Positions 1 to 5,131 of a DNA stretch of 5,212 nucleotides are shown piece after piece. The notes below the pieces were generated by a model. The model saw only the letters and a program-made list of their open reading frames with translations. It ran no database searches and was not told the origin of the DNA. A program made the position numbers and the translations under genes. Each line of letters begins with the position of its first letter. Position 1 is the first letter of the stretch. Source of the stretch: Modestobacter sp. (GTDB taxonomy: Bacteria > Actinomycetota > Actinomycetes > Mycobacteriales > Geodermatophilaceae); NCBI GenBank assembly GCA_025963425.1, contig JAOPUQ010000440.1, forward strand, positions 1 to 5,212, read 5' to 3'.

Positions 1-41
1 GGGTAGGGGGCGGACCTGTCGGACCCCTCGTGACAGGCTCG
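1..41. repeat. Left copy of a duplicated 41-bp promoter-like segment
   Basis: Positions 1-41 align without gaps to 143-183, with about 34 of 41 bases identical by hand count. Both begin GGGTAGG, contain CCTGTCGG and end GTGACAGGCTCG. In the left copy the inverted arms CCTGTC (15-20) and GACAGG (32-37) form a weaker stem than in the right copy. Each copy is followed within 5 bases by a start codon and then by codons for GRLVLGGA. I read this as a duplicated upstream region of rsmI. The copy may extend left of the window. Confidence 0.7.
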
Positions 42-46
42 ACCGC

Positions 47-148
47 ATGACCGGACGACTCGTGCTCGGCGGCGCGCGTGCCGGCCCGCGGGCTCGGGCG
101 TCATCTCCACCCGCTCGGGGGCCAGCACCGCCATGCCGGTCAGGGTAG
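47..148 (+). pseudogene. Truncated duplicate of the rsmI start (33-codon remnant or upstream ORF)
   Basis: The ATG at 47 opens a 33-codon frame ending in TAG at 146-148. Its first ten residues, MTGRLVLGGA, match the GRLVLGGA of the intact RsmI (codons at 206-229). The eight shared codons differ at four third positions and at no amino acid. After about position 77 the similarity stops and the rest (RAGPRARASS and on) looks like non-coding sequence read through. A weak ACAGG (33-37) lies 9 bases before the ATG, as a similar ACAGG (175-179) lies before the intact gene. The frame is in phase with rsmI (47 and 188 are 141 apart) but separated from it by the TAG. It is most likely a broken copy of the gene start. 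A short translated leader for rsmI is the alternative. Confidence 0.55.
78..134 (-). pseudogene. Possible start remnant of the gene divergent from rsmI
   Basis: On the minus strand an ATG at 134 opens a frame beginning MAVLAPERVEMTPEPAGRH, and the frame stays open to the window edge. Beyond about position 78 it runs into the reverse complement of the rsmI remnant, so only the first 19 or so codons could be genuine. A TACCCT (147-142 on this strand) fits an actinobacterial -10 box with 7 bases to the ATG, as for a leaderless transcript. In Mycobacterium tuberculosis rsmI (Rv1003) is divergent from the protein mannosyltransferase gene Rv1002c, so a truncated start of such a neighbour is plausible here. 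The 19 residues are not diagnostic, and the call rests mainly on the duplication geometry. Confidence 0.3.
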
Positions 149-183
149 GTGGCGAGCCTGTCGGCCCGGCCGTGACAGGCTCG
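143..183. repeat. Right copy of the duplicated 41-bp promoter-like segment
   Basis: This is the counterpart of 1-41, offset by 142 bases, and lies immediately upstream of the intact rsmI. The minus-strand TACCCT noted for the divergent remnant overlaps its left end. I see no convincing plus-strand -35/-10 pair inside it. Confidence 0.7.
153..183 (+). promoter_or_regulatory. 10-bp perfect inverted repeat just before the rsmI start
   Basis: CGAGCCTGTC (153-162) and GACAGGCTCG (174-183) are perfect inverted repeats around an 11-base loop. The right arm contains ACAGG (175-179), the only Shine-Dalgarno-like bases ahead of the GTG at 188. If transcribed, the hairpin would bury this site and end four bases before the start codon. 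It could equally be a dimeric operator read as DNA. The left copy keeps only six contiguous pairs of this structure, so the palindrome is not strictly conserved between copies. Confidence 0.5.
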
Positions 184-187
184 TCGG

Positions 188-1039
188 GTGGTAACCGAGG
201 GCGCGGGACGACTGGTACTGGGCGGGGCGCCGCTCGGGCAGCCCGGTGACGTCGGCCCCCGGCTGCGCGAGGTGATGGCCACCGCCGACGTGCTCGCCGT
301 CGAGGACACCCGCCGGCTGCACCGGCTGGCCGCCGACCTCGAGGTGACCTTCACCGGCCGGCTGGTCAGTTTCTACGAATCCGTGGAGCAGGCCCGGTTG
401 CCCGGGCTGGTCGCCGCGATGCAGGACGGCGCCACCGTGCTGCTGCTGACCGACGCCGGGATGCCCTCGGTGTCCGACCCCGGCTACACGCTGGTGCGGG
501 CCGCGGTCGACGCCGGGATCCACGTGACCTCCGTGCCCGGCCCCTCCGCGGTCGTCACCGCCCTGGCCGTGTCCGGGTTGCCGGTCGACCGCTTCTGCTT
601 CGAGGGGTTCCTGCCGCGCAAGGGCGGGGAGCGCCGGGCCGCGCTGACCGCACTGGCCGCCGAGCCCCGCACGATGGTGTTCTACGAGTCACCGCACCGG
701 CTGGCCGACACCCTGGCCGACGCGGCCGCGGCCTTCGGCGACGACCGGCCGGCCGCCGTCTGCCGGGAGCTCACCAAGACCCACGAGGAGGTCCGGCGCG
801 GGCCGCTCGCCGAGCTGGCGGCGTGGGCGGCCGAGGGCGTGCGCGGCGAGATCACCGTCGTCATCGCGGGGGCGGTGGCCGGCCCGGTGCAGCTGTCCCC
901 GGCCGAGCTGGCCGCCGAGGTCGCCGCCGAGGAGGCCGCCGGCGCCGACCGCAAGGAGGCGATCCGGACCGTCGTCGCCCGCACCGGCATGTCCCGCCGG
1001 GTGGTCTACGACGCGGTCGTCGCGGCCAAGGGGTCCTGA
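188..1039 (+). CDS. rsmI: 16S rRNA (cytidine(1402)-2'-O)-methyltransferase RsmI
   Basis: RsmI uses S-adenosylmethionine to 2'-O-methylate C1402 of 16S rRNA, in the decoding centre of the 30S subunit. The 283-residue product has the family landmarks in order: GRLVLGGAPLGQPGD (7-21, the usual nucleotide-binding start, with GAPLGQPGD in place of the common ATPIGNLGD), VEDTRRL (38-44), LLTDAGMPSVSDPGY (86-100), VPGPSAVVTALAVSGLP (116-132), FEGFLPRK (138-145), FYESPHRL (165-172), RELTKTHEEV (193-202) and GEITVVI (220-226). The C-terminus (about 254-283) has the small helical domain ending SRRVVYDAVVAAK. Length is normal. The GTG at 188 is the only start I can place near the conserved N-terminus. 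It gives an odd MVTEGA lead-in where relatives, and the remnant at 47, have MTG. The gene converges with the gene on its right across a long palindrome. Confidence 0.95.
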   Translation: MVTEGAGRLVLGGAPLGQPGDVGPRLREVMATADVLAVEDTRRLHRLAADLEVTFTGRLVSFYESVEQARLPGLVAAMQDGATVLLLTDAGMPSVSDPGYTLVRAAVDAGIHVTSVPGPSAVVTALAVSGLPVDRFCFEGFLPRKGGERRAALTALAAEPRTMVFYESPHRLADTLADAAAAFGDDRPAAVCRELTKTHEEVRRGPLAELAAWAAEGVRGEITVVIAGAVAGPVQLSPAELAAEVAAEEAAGADRKEAIRTVVARTGMSRRVVYDAVVAAKGS

Positions 1040-1066
1040 GCGCTCGCCGTTGTGCCCTCGTCGTCC

Positions 1067-1130
1067 CAGGCATAGGAAGCTCTTCACCCAGTTTTCCGGG
1101 GAAGAGCGGGTGAAAAGCTTCCTATGCCTG
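1067..1130. repeat. Long palindrome A, right-hand neighbour of rsmI
   Basis: The arms 1067-1089 and 1108-1130 pair at 22 of 23 positions (C1082 against A1115 is the mismatch) around an 18-base loop. The right arm contains GGGTGAAAAGCTTCCTATGC, identical to that of palindrome B. The element lies between the convergent stops of rsmI (28 bases away) and the DUF559 gene (41 bases away), so it could terminate transcription from both sides, although no T-run follows either arm. An alternative pairing exists: GCTCTTC (1079-1085) is also complementary to GAAGAGC (1101-1107) in the loop. Confidence 0.9.
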
Positions 1131-1170
1131 TTGTGGCCCGGGTGCCTGGCGCCGACCGCTGAGGCTCAGG

Positions 1171-2091
1171 TCAGGGCGCGCGGAACTGGACCGCGCGGGT
1201 CCGGTAGACAGCGAGCACCCGGGCCCGGACGCCGTCCGGACCGCGGAGCACATCCGCATAGGTGAAACGGAGCACGACCCAGCCGGCTGCCGCCAGTGCC
1301 GCATCTCTGGCCAGGTCTCGACGTCGATCCGCGGGACTGGTGTGGAAACGGGCACCGTCCAGTTCCACTGCCAGCTTGACCTCCGGCCAGGCTCGGTCCA
1401 GCAGAACCTGGCTGTCGTCCAGCACGACGGCGAACTGCCCGACGCTGGGCGGCAGTGACCGGTGACGGAAGACGCTGAGCACGCCCATCGCCTCGAGCTC
1501 GCTCTGGCACCCGTCCTCCGCCAGGTCGATGGCCTGGGCGAGCGCCCGGCGGCCGCCGACATTGGGGCGCTCGGCCATCGATGACCGGAGCTGCTTGGTC
1601 GTCGTCCTCTGCTCACGGACGACGTCCAGCAGGAGTGGCCGCCGTTCCTGCGGCTCGAGCAGCGGCCAGGCGTCGACGAGCGATCGGGCGAGATCGGTGA
1701 GCCGAAGGCCTCGGACGAGGCTGCAGTGCGCTGCCACGTCGAAGTGGTTCCGCCGGTGCACGACCAGGCCCTGGGTGCCCGCGCGCCTGCTCGACTGGTC
1801 GATGGTCAGGTGGAGCGGCTGCCGCAGCGGCAGCACTCCCCAGACGTGGAGTGCCGTGGTGTGACTGAGTGCCGCCCCTTCTCCTGCGTGGACCAGGGCG
1901 GCACGCAGGCGCGTCTGCTCGGAGATGGTGTTCCGGCGGGATGCGTAGACGTGCGGGAAGACGCGTTGCAGCTGACCTCGCCCCACGTGGCCGTCGAGGA
2001 CCGTGGGAGGGACGGCTCTCAGGAGTTGGTTGCGGCTCGCCACGCCGCCCGCGGACCGCAGGACCTCGTCGATGATGTCTCGCCATGGCAC
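1171..2091 (-). CDS. AbiEi-like winged-helix / DUF559 nuclease-like protein
   Basis: This 306-residue protein has two recognisable parts. Residues about 5-52 (IIDEVLRSAGGVASRNQLL to VFPHVYAS) resemble the winged-helix N-terminus of AbiEi-type antitoxins. Residues about 195-300 match the DUF559 family, which has a Vsr-like PD-(D/E)XK nuclease fold: SELE (197-200), LLDRAWPEVKLAVELDG (230-246), then ADRRRDLARDAALAAAGW (254-271) and LRFTYADV (274-281). E198, D232, E243 and D245 are candidate metal-site residues, but which are catalytic cannot be settled here. Such proteins occur as many paralogues in actinobacteria and their function is unsettled. No AbiEii-like toxin partner is adjacent, so a toxin-antitoxin role is not supported. 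The GTG at 2091 is the first standard start after an in-frame TGA near the left arm of palindrome B; no Shine-Dalgarno is visible before it. Hand-counted lines give roughly 63-70% GC against 70-83% in rsmI. Confidence 0.85.
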   Translation of the reverse strand: MPWRDIIDEVLRSAGGVASRNQLLRAVPPTVLDGHVGRGQLQRVFPHVYASRRNTISEQTRLRAALVHAGEGAALSHTTALHVWGVLPLRQPLHLTIDQSSRRAGTQGLVVHRRNHFDVAAHCSLVRGLRLTDLARSLVDAWPLLEPQERRPLLLDVVREQRTTTKQLRSSMAERPNVGGRRALAQAIDLAEDGCQSELEAMGVLSVFRHRSLPPSVGQFAVVLDDSQVLLDRAWPEVKLAVELDGARFHTSPADRRRDLARDAALAAAGWVVLRFTYADVLRGPDGVRARVLAVYRTRAVQFRAP

Positions 2092-2194
2092 GAGGCGGAG
2101 GGTGCCGAAGGCGGGAGGTGGGGTGGGGGCTCCCCGAGGATCTGTGGACAGGCGAGCGCGGTGTGGATGGGCGTCACCGGTCGGCGGACCTCAC

Positions 2195-2256
2195 GGGCAT
2201 AGGAAGCTCTCCACCCGGTCTGGCGCCGGATACCGGGTGAAAAGCTTCCTATGCCC
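2195..2256. repeat. Long palindrome B, between corA and the DUF559 gene
   Basis: The arms 2195-2219 and 2232-2256 pair at 23 of 25 positions around a 12-base loop that contains GGCGCC. The mismatches are C2209 against A2242 and C2211 against A2240; the first is at the same arm position as the single mismatch in palindrome A. The element starts 15 bases beyond the corA stop codon, where a corA terminator would be expected, and lies 103 bases ahead of the DUF559 start. It has the same orientation as palindrome A, about 1,127 bases away, so the two are direct repeats of an asymmetric palindrome. Confidence 0.9.
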
Positions 2257-2271
2257 TGCGGGAGCGAGCGG

Positions 2272-3360
2272 TCAGAGCCAGCCGCTGCGCTTGAACCCGC
2301 GGTAGAGCAGCCAGCAGGCGGTCAGCATCGCCAGCAGCGCCAGCGGGTAGCCGTAGTGCCACCTGAGCTCGGGGATCCATTCGAAGTTCATCCCGTAGAT
2401 ACCGGCGATCGCCGTGGGGACGGCGATGAGGCCGGCCCAGGCCGAGATCTTGCGCATGTCCTCGTTGTCGGCCAGCGAGGTGCGGGCGAGGGAGGACTGC
2501 AGGATCGAGGTGAGCAGTTCGTCCAGCCCGCTGACCTGGTCACGCACCCTCAAGCCGTGGTCCTGAACGTCACGGAAGTAGGAGCGCATCTCCTCCGGGA
2601 TCAGGTCGCTCGGCCGCTCCACCAGGGTCGACAAGGGCAGCTCCAACGGCCCGACCGCCCGGCGCAGCTGCATCAGCTCGCGCTTGAGCCGGTAGATGCG
2701 AGGGGTGTCGTCGGTCCGGGACGGGCTGAACACCGACGTCTCGAGTTCCTCGACGTCGTCGTCGACCAGTTCGGCCACCTCGACGAAGTCGTCGACGACG
2801 TGGTCGGCGATCGCGTAGAGCACCGCCGACGGCCCGTGGCAGAGCAGATCGGGCTGCTCCTCCAGGTCGCGGCGCAACTGGCTGAGCCCACCGTGTTCGC
2901 CGTGCCGCACGGTGATGACGTAGTCGGCGCCGAGGAACACCATCACCTCGCCGGTGATCACCACCTCGCTGGTGCTCGTCAGCTGGTCGTGTTCCACGTA
3001 CCGCGCGGTCTTCAGCACCATGAACAGCGACTGGTCGTAGCGCTCGAGCTTGGGGCGCTGGTGGGCGTAGACGGCGTCCTCCACCGCCAGCGGGTGCAGG
3101 CCGTAGTGGGCGCCGAGGGCGGTCAGCGTCTCTTCGCTGGGCTCGTGCAGCCCGAGCCAGACGAAGCCGCCCCGCTCCTTGGCGACCTGCCGCGCCTCCT
3201 CCGGACCGGCGTCCACCCGCTTGCCCCCGACGTAGACGGCGCAGCCGACGACCGCGTCCAGGGACGGTGACTGCGGTCGCGGGCTCCGTCGACGGCCGGC
3301 CGGGCGAGGGGACCGGGCGAGCGGCATGCGGACGGCGGCTGACTTGTCGGTCTCGCTCAC
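2272..3360 (-). CDS. corA: CorA-family magnesium/cobalt transporter
   Basis: CorA proteins are pentameric inner-membrane channels for Mg2+ and, in some members, Co2+ or Ni2+. From the chosen start the protein has 362 residues, normal for the family. A cytoplasmic domain fills about 36-300, including GGFVWLGLHEPSEE (64-77), HPLAVEDAVYAHQRPKLERYD (89-109) and the long acidic helices around VDDFVEVAELVDDDVEELE (189-207). Two membrane segments follow (about 304-322 and 336-354), joined by the signature YGMNF (GMN at 323-325) and PELRWHYGYP. The tail KRSGWL is the usual basic end. Residues 13-30 are a basic, proline-rich extension likely to be disordered. The open frame continues upstream to 3717, but AGGAGGT just before the GTG at 3360 and the loss of family similarity beyond it fix this start. 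It is divergent from the permease gene. Confidence 0.93.
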   Translation of the reverse strand: MSETDKSAAVRMPLARSPRPAGRRRSPRPQSPSLDAVVGCAVYVGGKRVDAGPEEARQVAKERGGFVWLGLHEPSEETLTALGAHYGLHPLAVEDAVYAHQRPKLERYDQSLFMVLKTARYVEHDQLTSTSEVVITGEVMVFLGADYVITVRHGEHGGLSQLRRDLEEQPDLLCHGPSAVLYAIADHVVDDFVEVAELVDDDVEELETSVFSPSRTDDTPRIYRLKRELMQLRRAVGPLELPLSTLVERPSDLIPEEMRSYFRDVQDHGLRVRDQVSGLDELLTSILQSSLARTSLADNEDMRKISAWAGLIAVPTAIAGIYGMNFEWIPELRWHYGYPLALLAMLTACWLLYRGFKRSGWL

Positions 3361-3363
3361 CGG

Positions 3364-3370
3364 ACCTCCT
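3364..3370 (-). promoter_or_regulatory. Strong Shine-Dalgarno deciding the corA start
   Basis: On the minus strand AGGAGGT is followed by CCG and then GTG at 3360. It is a full anti-16S match at slightly short spacing, and the best reason to reject the longer frame from 3717, whose extra residues lie antisense to the permease N-terminus. Confidence 0.85.
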
Positions 3371-3500
3371 CGTTCCTGCTGCAGATCTGCCGCTGCGCGC
3401 GAGCGGTACCGCGAGCGTAGGCATGCGCGATGTGCGGTCGCGTGGGACGCTGCCGCAGAGGTGATCACCATCCGGCCGGCGCCGCGCGCCGGCCGCCCGA

Positions 3501-3506
3501 AAGGGG
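3501..3506 (+). promoter_or_regulatory. Shine-Dalgarno deciding the permease start
   Basis: AAGGGG lies five bases before the GTG at 3512. The frame is open further upstream to 3326, but the extra residues (for example RTAADLSVSLTGPPRS) overlap corA in antisense and resemble no permease N-terminus. Confidence 0.75.
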
Positions 3507-3511
3507 ACGGC

Positions 3512-5020
3512 GTGGCCGACAACGCAGCTCGGGTGAAGAGCATCGAGGAGTCGATCCGCGACACCGAGGAGCCCGAACACCAGCTCAAGAAGAACCTGTC
3601 CGGCCTGGACCTGGCCGTCTTCGGGGTCGGGGTGATCATCGGGACGGGCATCTTCGTGCTCACCGGCGTAGTCGCCAAGACCGCGGCCGGCCCGGCGGTG
3701 GCCCTCTCCTTCGTCATCGCCGGCGTCGTGTGCGGCCTGGCGGCGCTCTGCTACGCGGAGTTCGCCTCCACCGTGCCGGTGGCCGGGTCGGCGTACACCT
3801 TCTCCTACGCCACCCTCGGGGAGCTGGTCGCCTGGATCATCGGCTGGGACCTCGTCCTGGAGCTCGCGCTCGGCGCCGCCACCGTGGCGGTCGGCTGGTC
3901 GGGTTATCTCAACCAGTTGCTCGGCGACCTCGGCACCCCGCTGCCGACGTCGATCGCGGGCGAGACGGCCACGGTCAACATCCCGGCGATCGTCATCGTC
4001 CTGGTGATGGCCGGCGTCCTCATCCTGGGCATCAAGCTGTCCTCGCGGGTCACCTCGGTGATCGTGGCCATCAAGGTCGTGATCGTGCTGCTGGTGATCG
4101 GCCTCGGCGTCTTCTACGTCAAGGCCGCGAACTACACGCCGTTCGTGCCGCCGTCGCAGCCGAGCGAGACCGGCAGCGGGCTCACCGCCCCGCTCATCCA
4201 GACCCTCTTCGGGTTCGCGCCGAGCACCTTCGGGGTCGGCGGCATCCTGGCCGGCGCGGCCATCGTGTTCTTCGCCTTCATAGGCTTCGACATCGTGGCC
4301 ACCGCCGCGGAGGAGACCAAGAACCCCCGGCGGGACCTGCCCCGCGGGATCATCGGTTCGCTGGTCATCTGCACGGTGCTCTACGTCGCGGTCTCGCTGG
4401 TCGTGGTGGGCATGCAGCGGTACACGGAGCTGTCGACCGAGGCGCCGCTGGCCGACGCCTTCCGCAGCGTGGGGCTGCCGTTCGTCTCCGGGCTCATCTC
4501 CGTCGGCGCGCTGGCCGGGCTGACCTCGGTCGTCATGATCCTCATGCTGGGCCAGTCACGGGTGCTCTTCGCGATGAGCCGGGACCACCTGCTGCCCCCG
4601 GCGCTGGGCGCCGTCCACCCGAAGTACGGCACGCCGTACAAGATCACCCTGATCACCGGTGGGTTCGTCGCGCTGCTCGCCGGCTTCATCCCGCTCGGCA
4701 CGCTGGCCGAGCTGGTCAACATCGGCACGCTGTTCGCCTTCGTGCTCGTCTCGATCGGCGTCATCGTGCTGCGCCGCACCCGGCCCGACCTGGAGCGCTC
4801 CTTCCGCGTCCCGCTGCTGCCGGTCCTGCCGATCGTCTCGGCGCTGGCGTGCATCTACCTCATGCTCAACCTGCCGGCCGACACCTGGATCCGGTTCCTG
4901 GTCTGGATGGCCATCGGCATCGTCGTCTACTACGCCTACGGACGGCGCCGCTCCCGCTTCTCCACCCGCGGTGCGGCCGAGCGCAAGGAGGCCGGTCAGC
5001 TGCCCGGGGGCAGCAGCTGA
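3512..5020 (+). CDS. APC-superfamily amino-acid permease (CAT/YfnA-like)
   Basis: A 502-residue inner-membrane transporter of the amino acid-polyamine-organocation superfamily, closest in style to the cationic amino-acid transporter (CAT, YfnA-like) branch. It probably imports an amino acid by proton symport; the substrate cannot be read from sequence. The N-terminus IEESIRDTEEPEHQLKKNLS (11-30) is typical of the group. Helix 1 carries the unwound substrate-binding motif GVGVIIGTGIFVLTG (38-52) and helix 6 carries FFAFIGFD (253-260), followed by AEETKNPRRDLPRGI (266-280). GQSRVLFAMSRDHLLPP (347-363) is the conserved loop after helix 8. About twelve hydrophobic segments are visible: roughly 33-53, 60-83, 98-133, 157-175, 180-202, 243-265, 279-300, 323-348, 378-394, 402-420, 433-453 and 458-477. 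The C-terminal tail from 478 is basic and cytoplasmic. The gene appears monocistronic, ending 11 bases before a hairpin. Confidence 0.93.
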   Translation: MADNAARVKSIEESIRDTEEPEHQLKKNLSGLDLAVFGVGVIIGTGIFVLTGVVAKTAAGPAVALSFVIAGVVCGLAALCYAEFASTVPVAGSAYTFSYATLGELVAWIIGWDLVLELALGAATVAVGWSGYLNQLLGDLGTPLPTSIAGETATVNIPAIVIVLVMAGVLILGIKLSSRVTSVIVAIKVVIVLLVIGLGVFYVKAANYTPFVPPSQPSETGSGLTAPLIQTLFGFAPSTFGVGGILAGAAIVFFAFIGFDIVATAAEETKNPRRDLPRGIIGSLVICTVLYVAVSLVVVGMQRYTELSTEAPLADAFRSVGLPFVSGLISVGALAGLTSVVMILMLGQSRVLFAMSRDHLLPPALGAVHPKYGTPYKITLITGGFVALLAGFIPLGTLAELVNIGTLFAFVLVSIGVIVLRRTRPDLERSFRVPLLPVLPIVSALACIYLMLNLPADTWIRFLVWMAIGIVVYYAYGRRRSRFSTRGAAERKEAGQLPGGSS

Positions 5021-5055
5021 CGACCGAGCGGCCTCACCCCCCGGGGTGAGGGTCG
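5021..5055 (+). terminator. Hairpin terminator after the permease gene
   Basis: CCTCACCCC (5032-5040) and GGGGTGAGG (5043-5051) form a perfect inverted repeat; sterically the loop would open to four bases, leaving an 8-bp GC-rich stem. The outer CGAC (5021-5024) and GTCG (5052-5055) can extend it across a 7-base bulge. No T-run follows, as is common for actinobacterial terminators. Placement directly after the stop codon and before the next gene supports the call. Confidence 0.7.
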
Positions 5056-5092
5056 CCGTCCCGCCCCTGCTGCGCGGCGGCCACAGCGTCGA

Positions 5093-5122
5093 CCTGATCG
5101 GTGACACCCGTCCCCGGTCAGG
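5093..5122 (+). promoter_or_regulatory. Hairpin overlapping the Shine-Dalgarno of the last gene
   Basis: Arms 5093-5105 and 5110-5122 pair over 13 positions with one mismatch (T5102 against C5113) and one G-T pair, around the loop ACCC. The right arm includes the first bases of AGGGAG (5120-5125), which is the likely ribosome-binding site for the GTG at 5132. It may be a translational control structure, or chance in GC-rich sequence. Confidence 0.35.
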
Positions 5123-5131
5123 GAGCCAGTT

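Larger units (their letters stand above)
3361..3511. promoter_or_regulatory. Divergent promoter region of corA and the permease, with three 10-bp palindromes
   Basis: These 151 bases must hold both promoters. Three perfect 10-bp palindromes are visible: GCAGATCTGC (3381-3390), GCGGTACCGC (3403-3412) and GGTGATCACC (3460-3469). For corA, TACGCT on the minus strand (3419-3414) fits a TANNNT -10 box and would give a leader of about 45 bases; its -35 is weak (GCGACC, 16 bases upstream). I see no convincing -10 for the permease. The palindromes are candidate operators, but no regulator gene is present. Confidence 0.45.

Noticed and set aside
1256..1268. GCATAGGTGAAAC inside the DUF559 gene, which looks like the outer ends of the palindrome arms joined
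   Set aside because: It encodes the conserved FTYADV region of the protein on the minus strand, and the match to each arm is only about seven bases, so coincidence is likely.
2143..2151. CTGTCCACA on the minus strand, an 8-of-9 match to the actinobacterial DnaA box TTGTCCACA
   Set aside because: It is a single isolated site in a short intergenic region, with no AT-rich stretch, no second box and no dnaA or dnaN nearby.
1067..2256. Insertion sequence with terminal inverted repeats
   Set aside because: The two palindromes are in the same orientation, no transposase is encoded between them, and I could not identify a target-site duplication: the immediate flanks of A and B do not match.
1067..2256. 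CRISPR-like repeat pair
   Set aside because: There are only two copies more than 1 kb apart with a gene between them, and no cas genes.
2251..3270. Long plus-strand open frame antisense to corA
   Set aside because: Its protein is rich in V, D, H and Q repeats typical of reading the complement of a GC-rich gene, while the opposite strand has the full CorA signature.
3361..3717. N-terminal extension of corA by 119 codons to 3717
   Set aside because: The extra residues are antisense to the permease start, show no CorA similarity, and a strong AGGAGGT precedes the internal GTG at 3360.
3430..5049. 539-codon plus-strand frame overlapping the permease
   Set aside because: It is dominated by R, G, H, A and P with no membrane segments, whereas the neighbouring frame is a complete twelve-helix permease.
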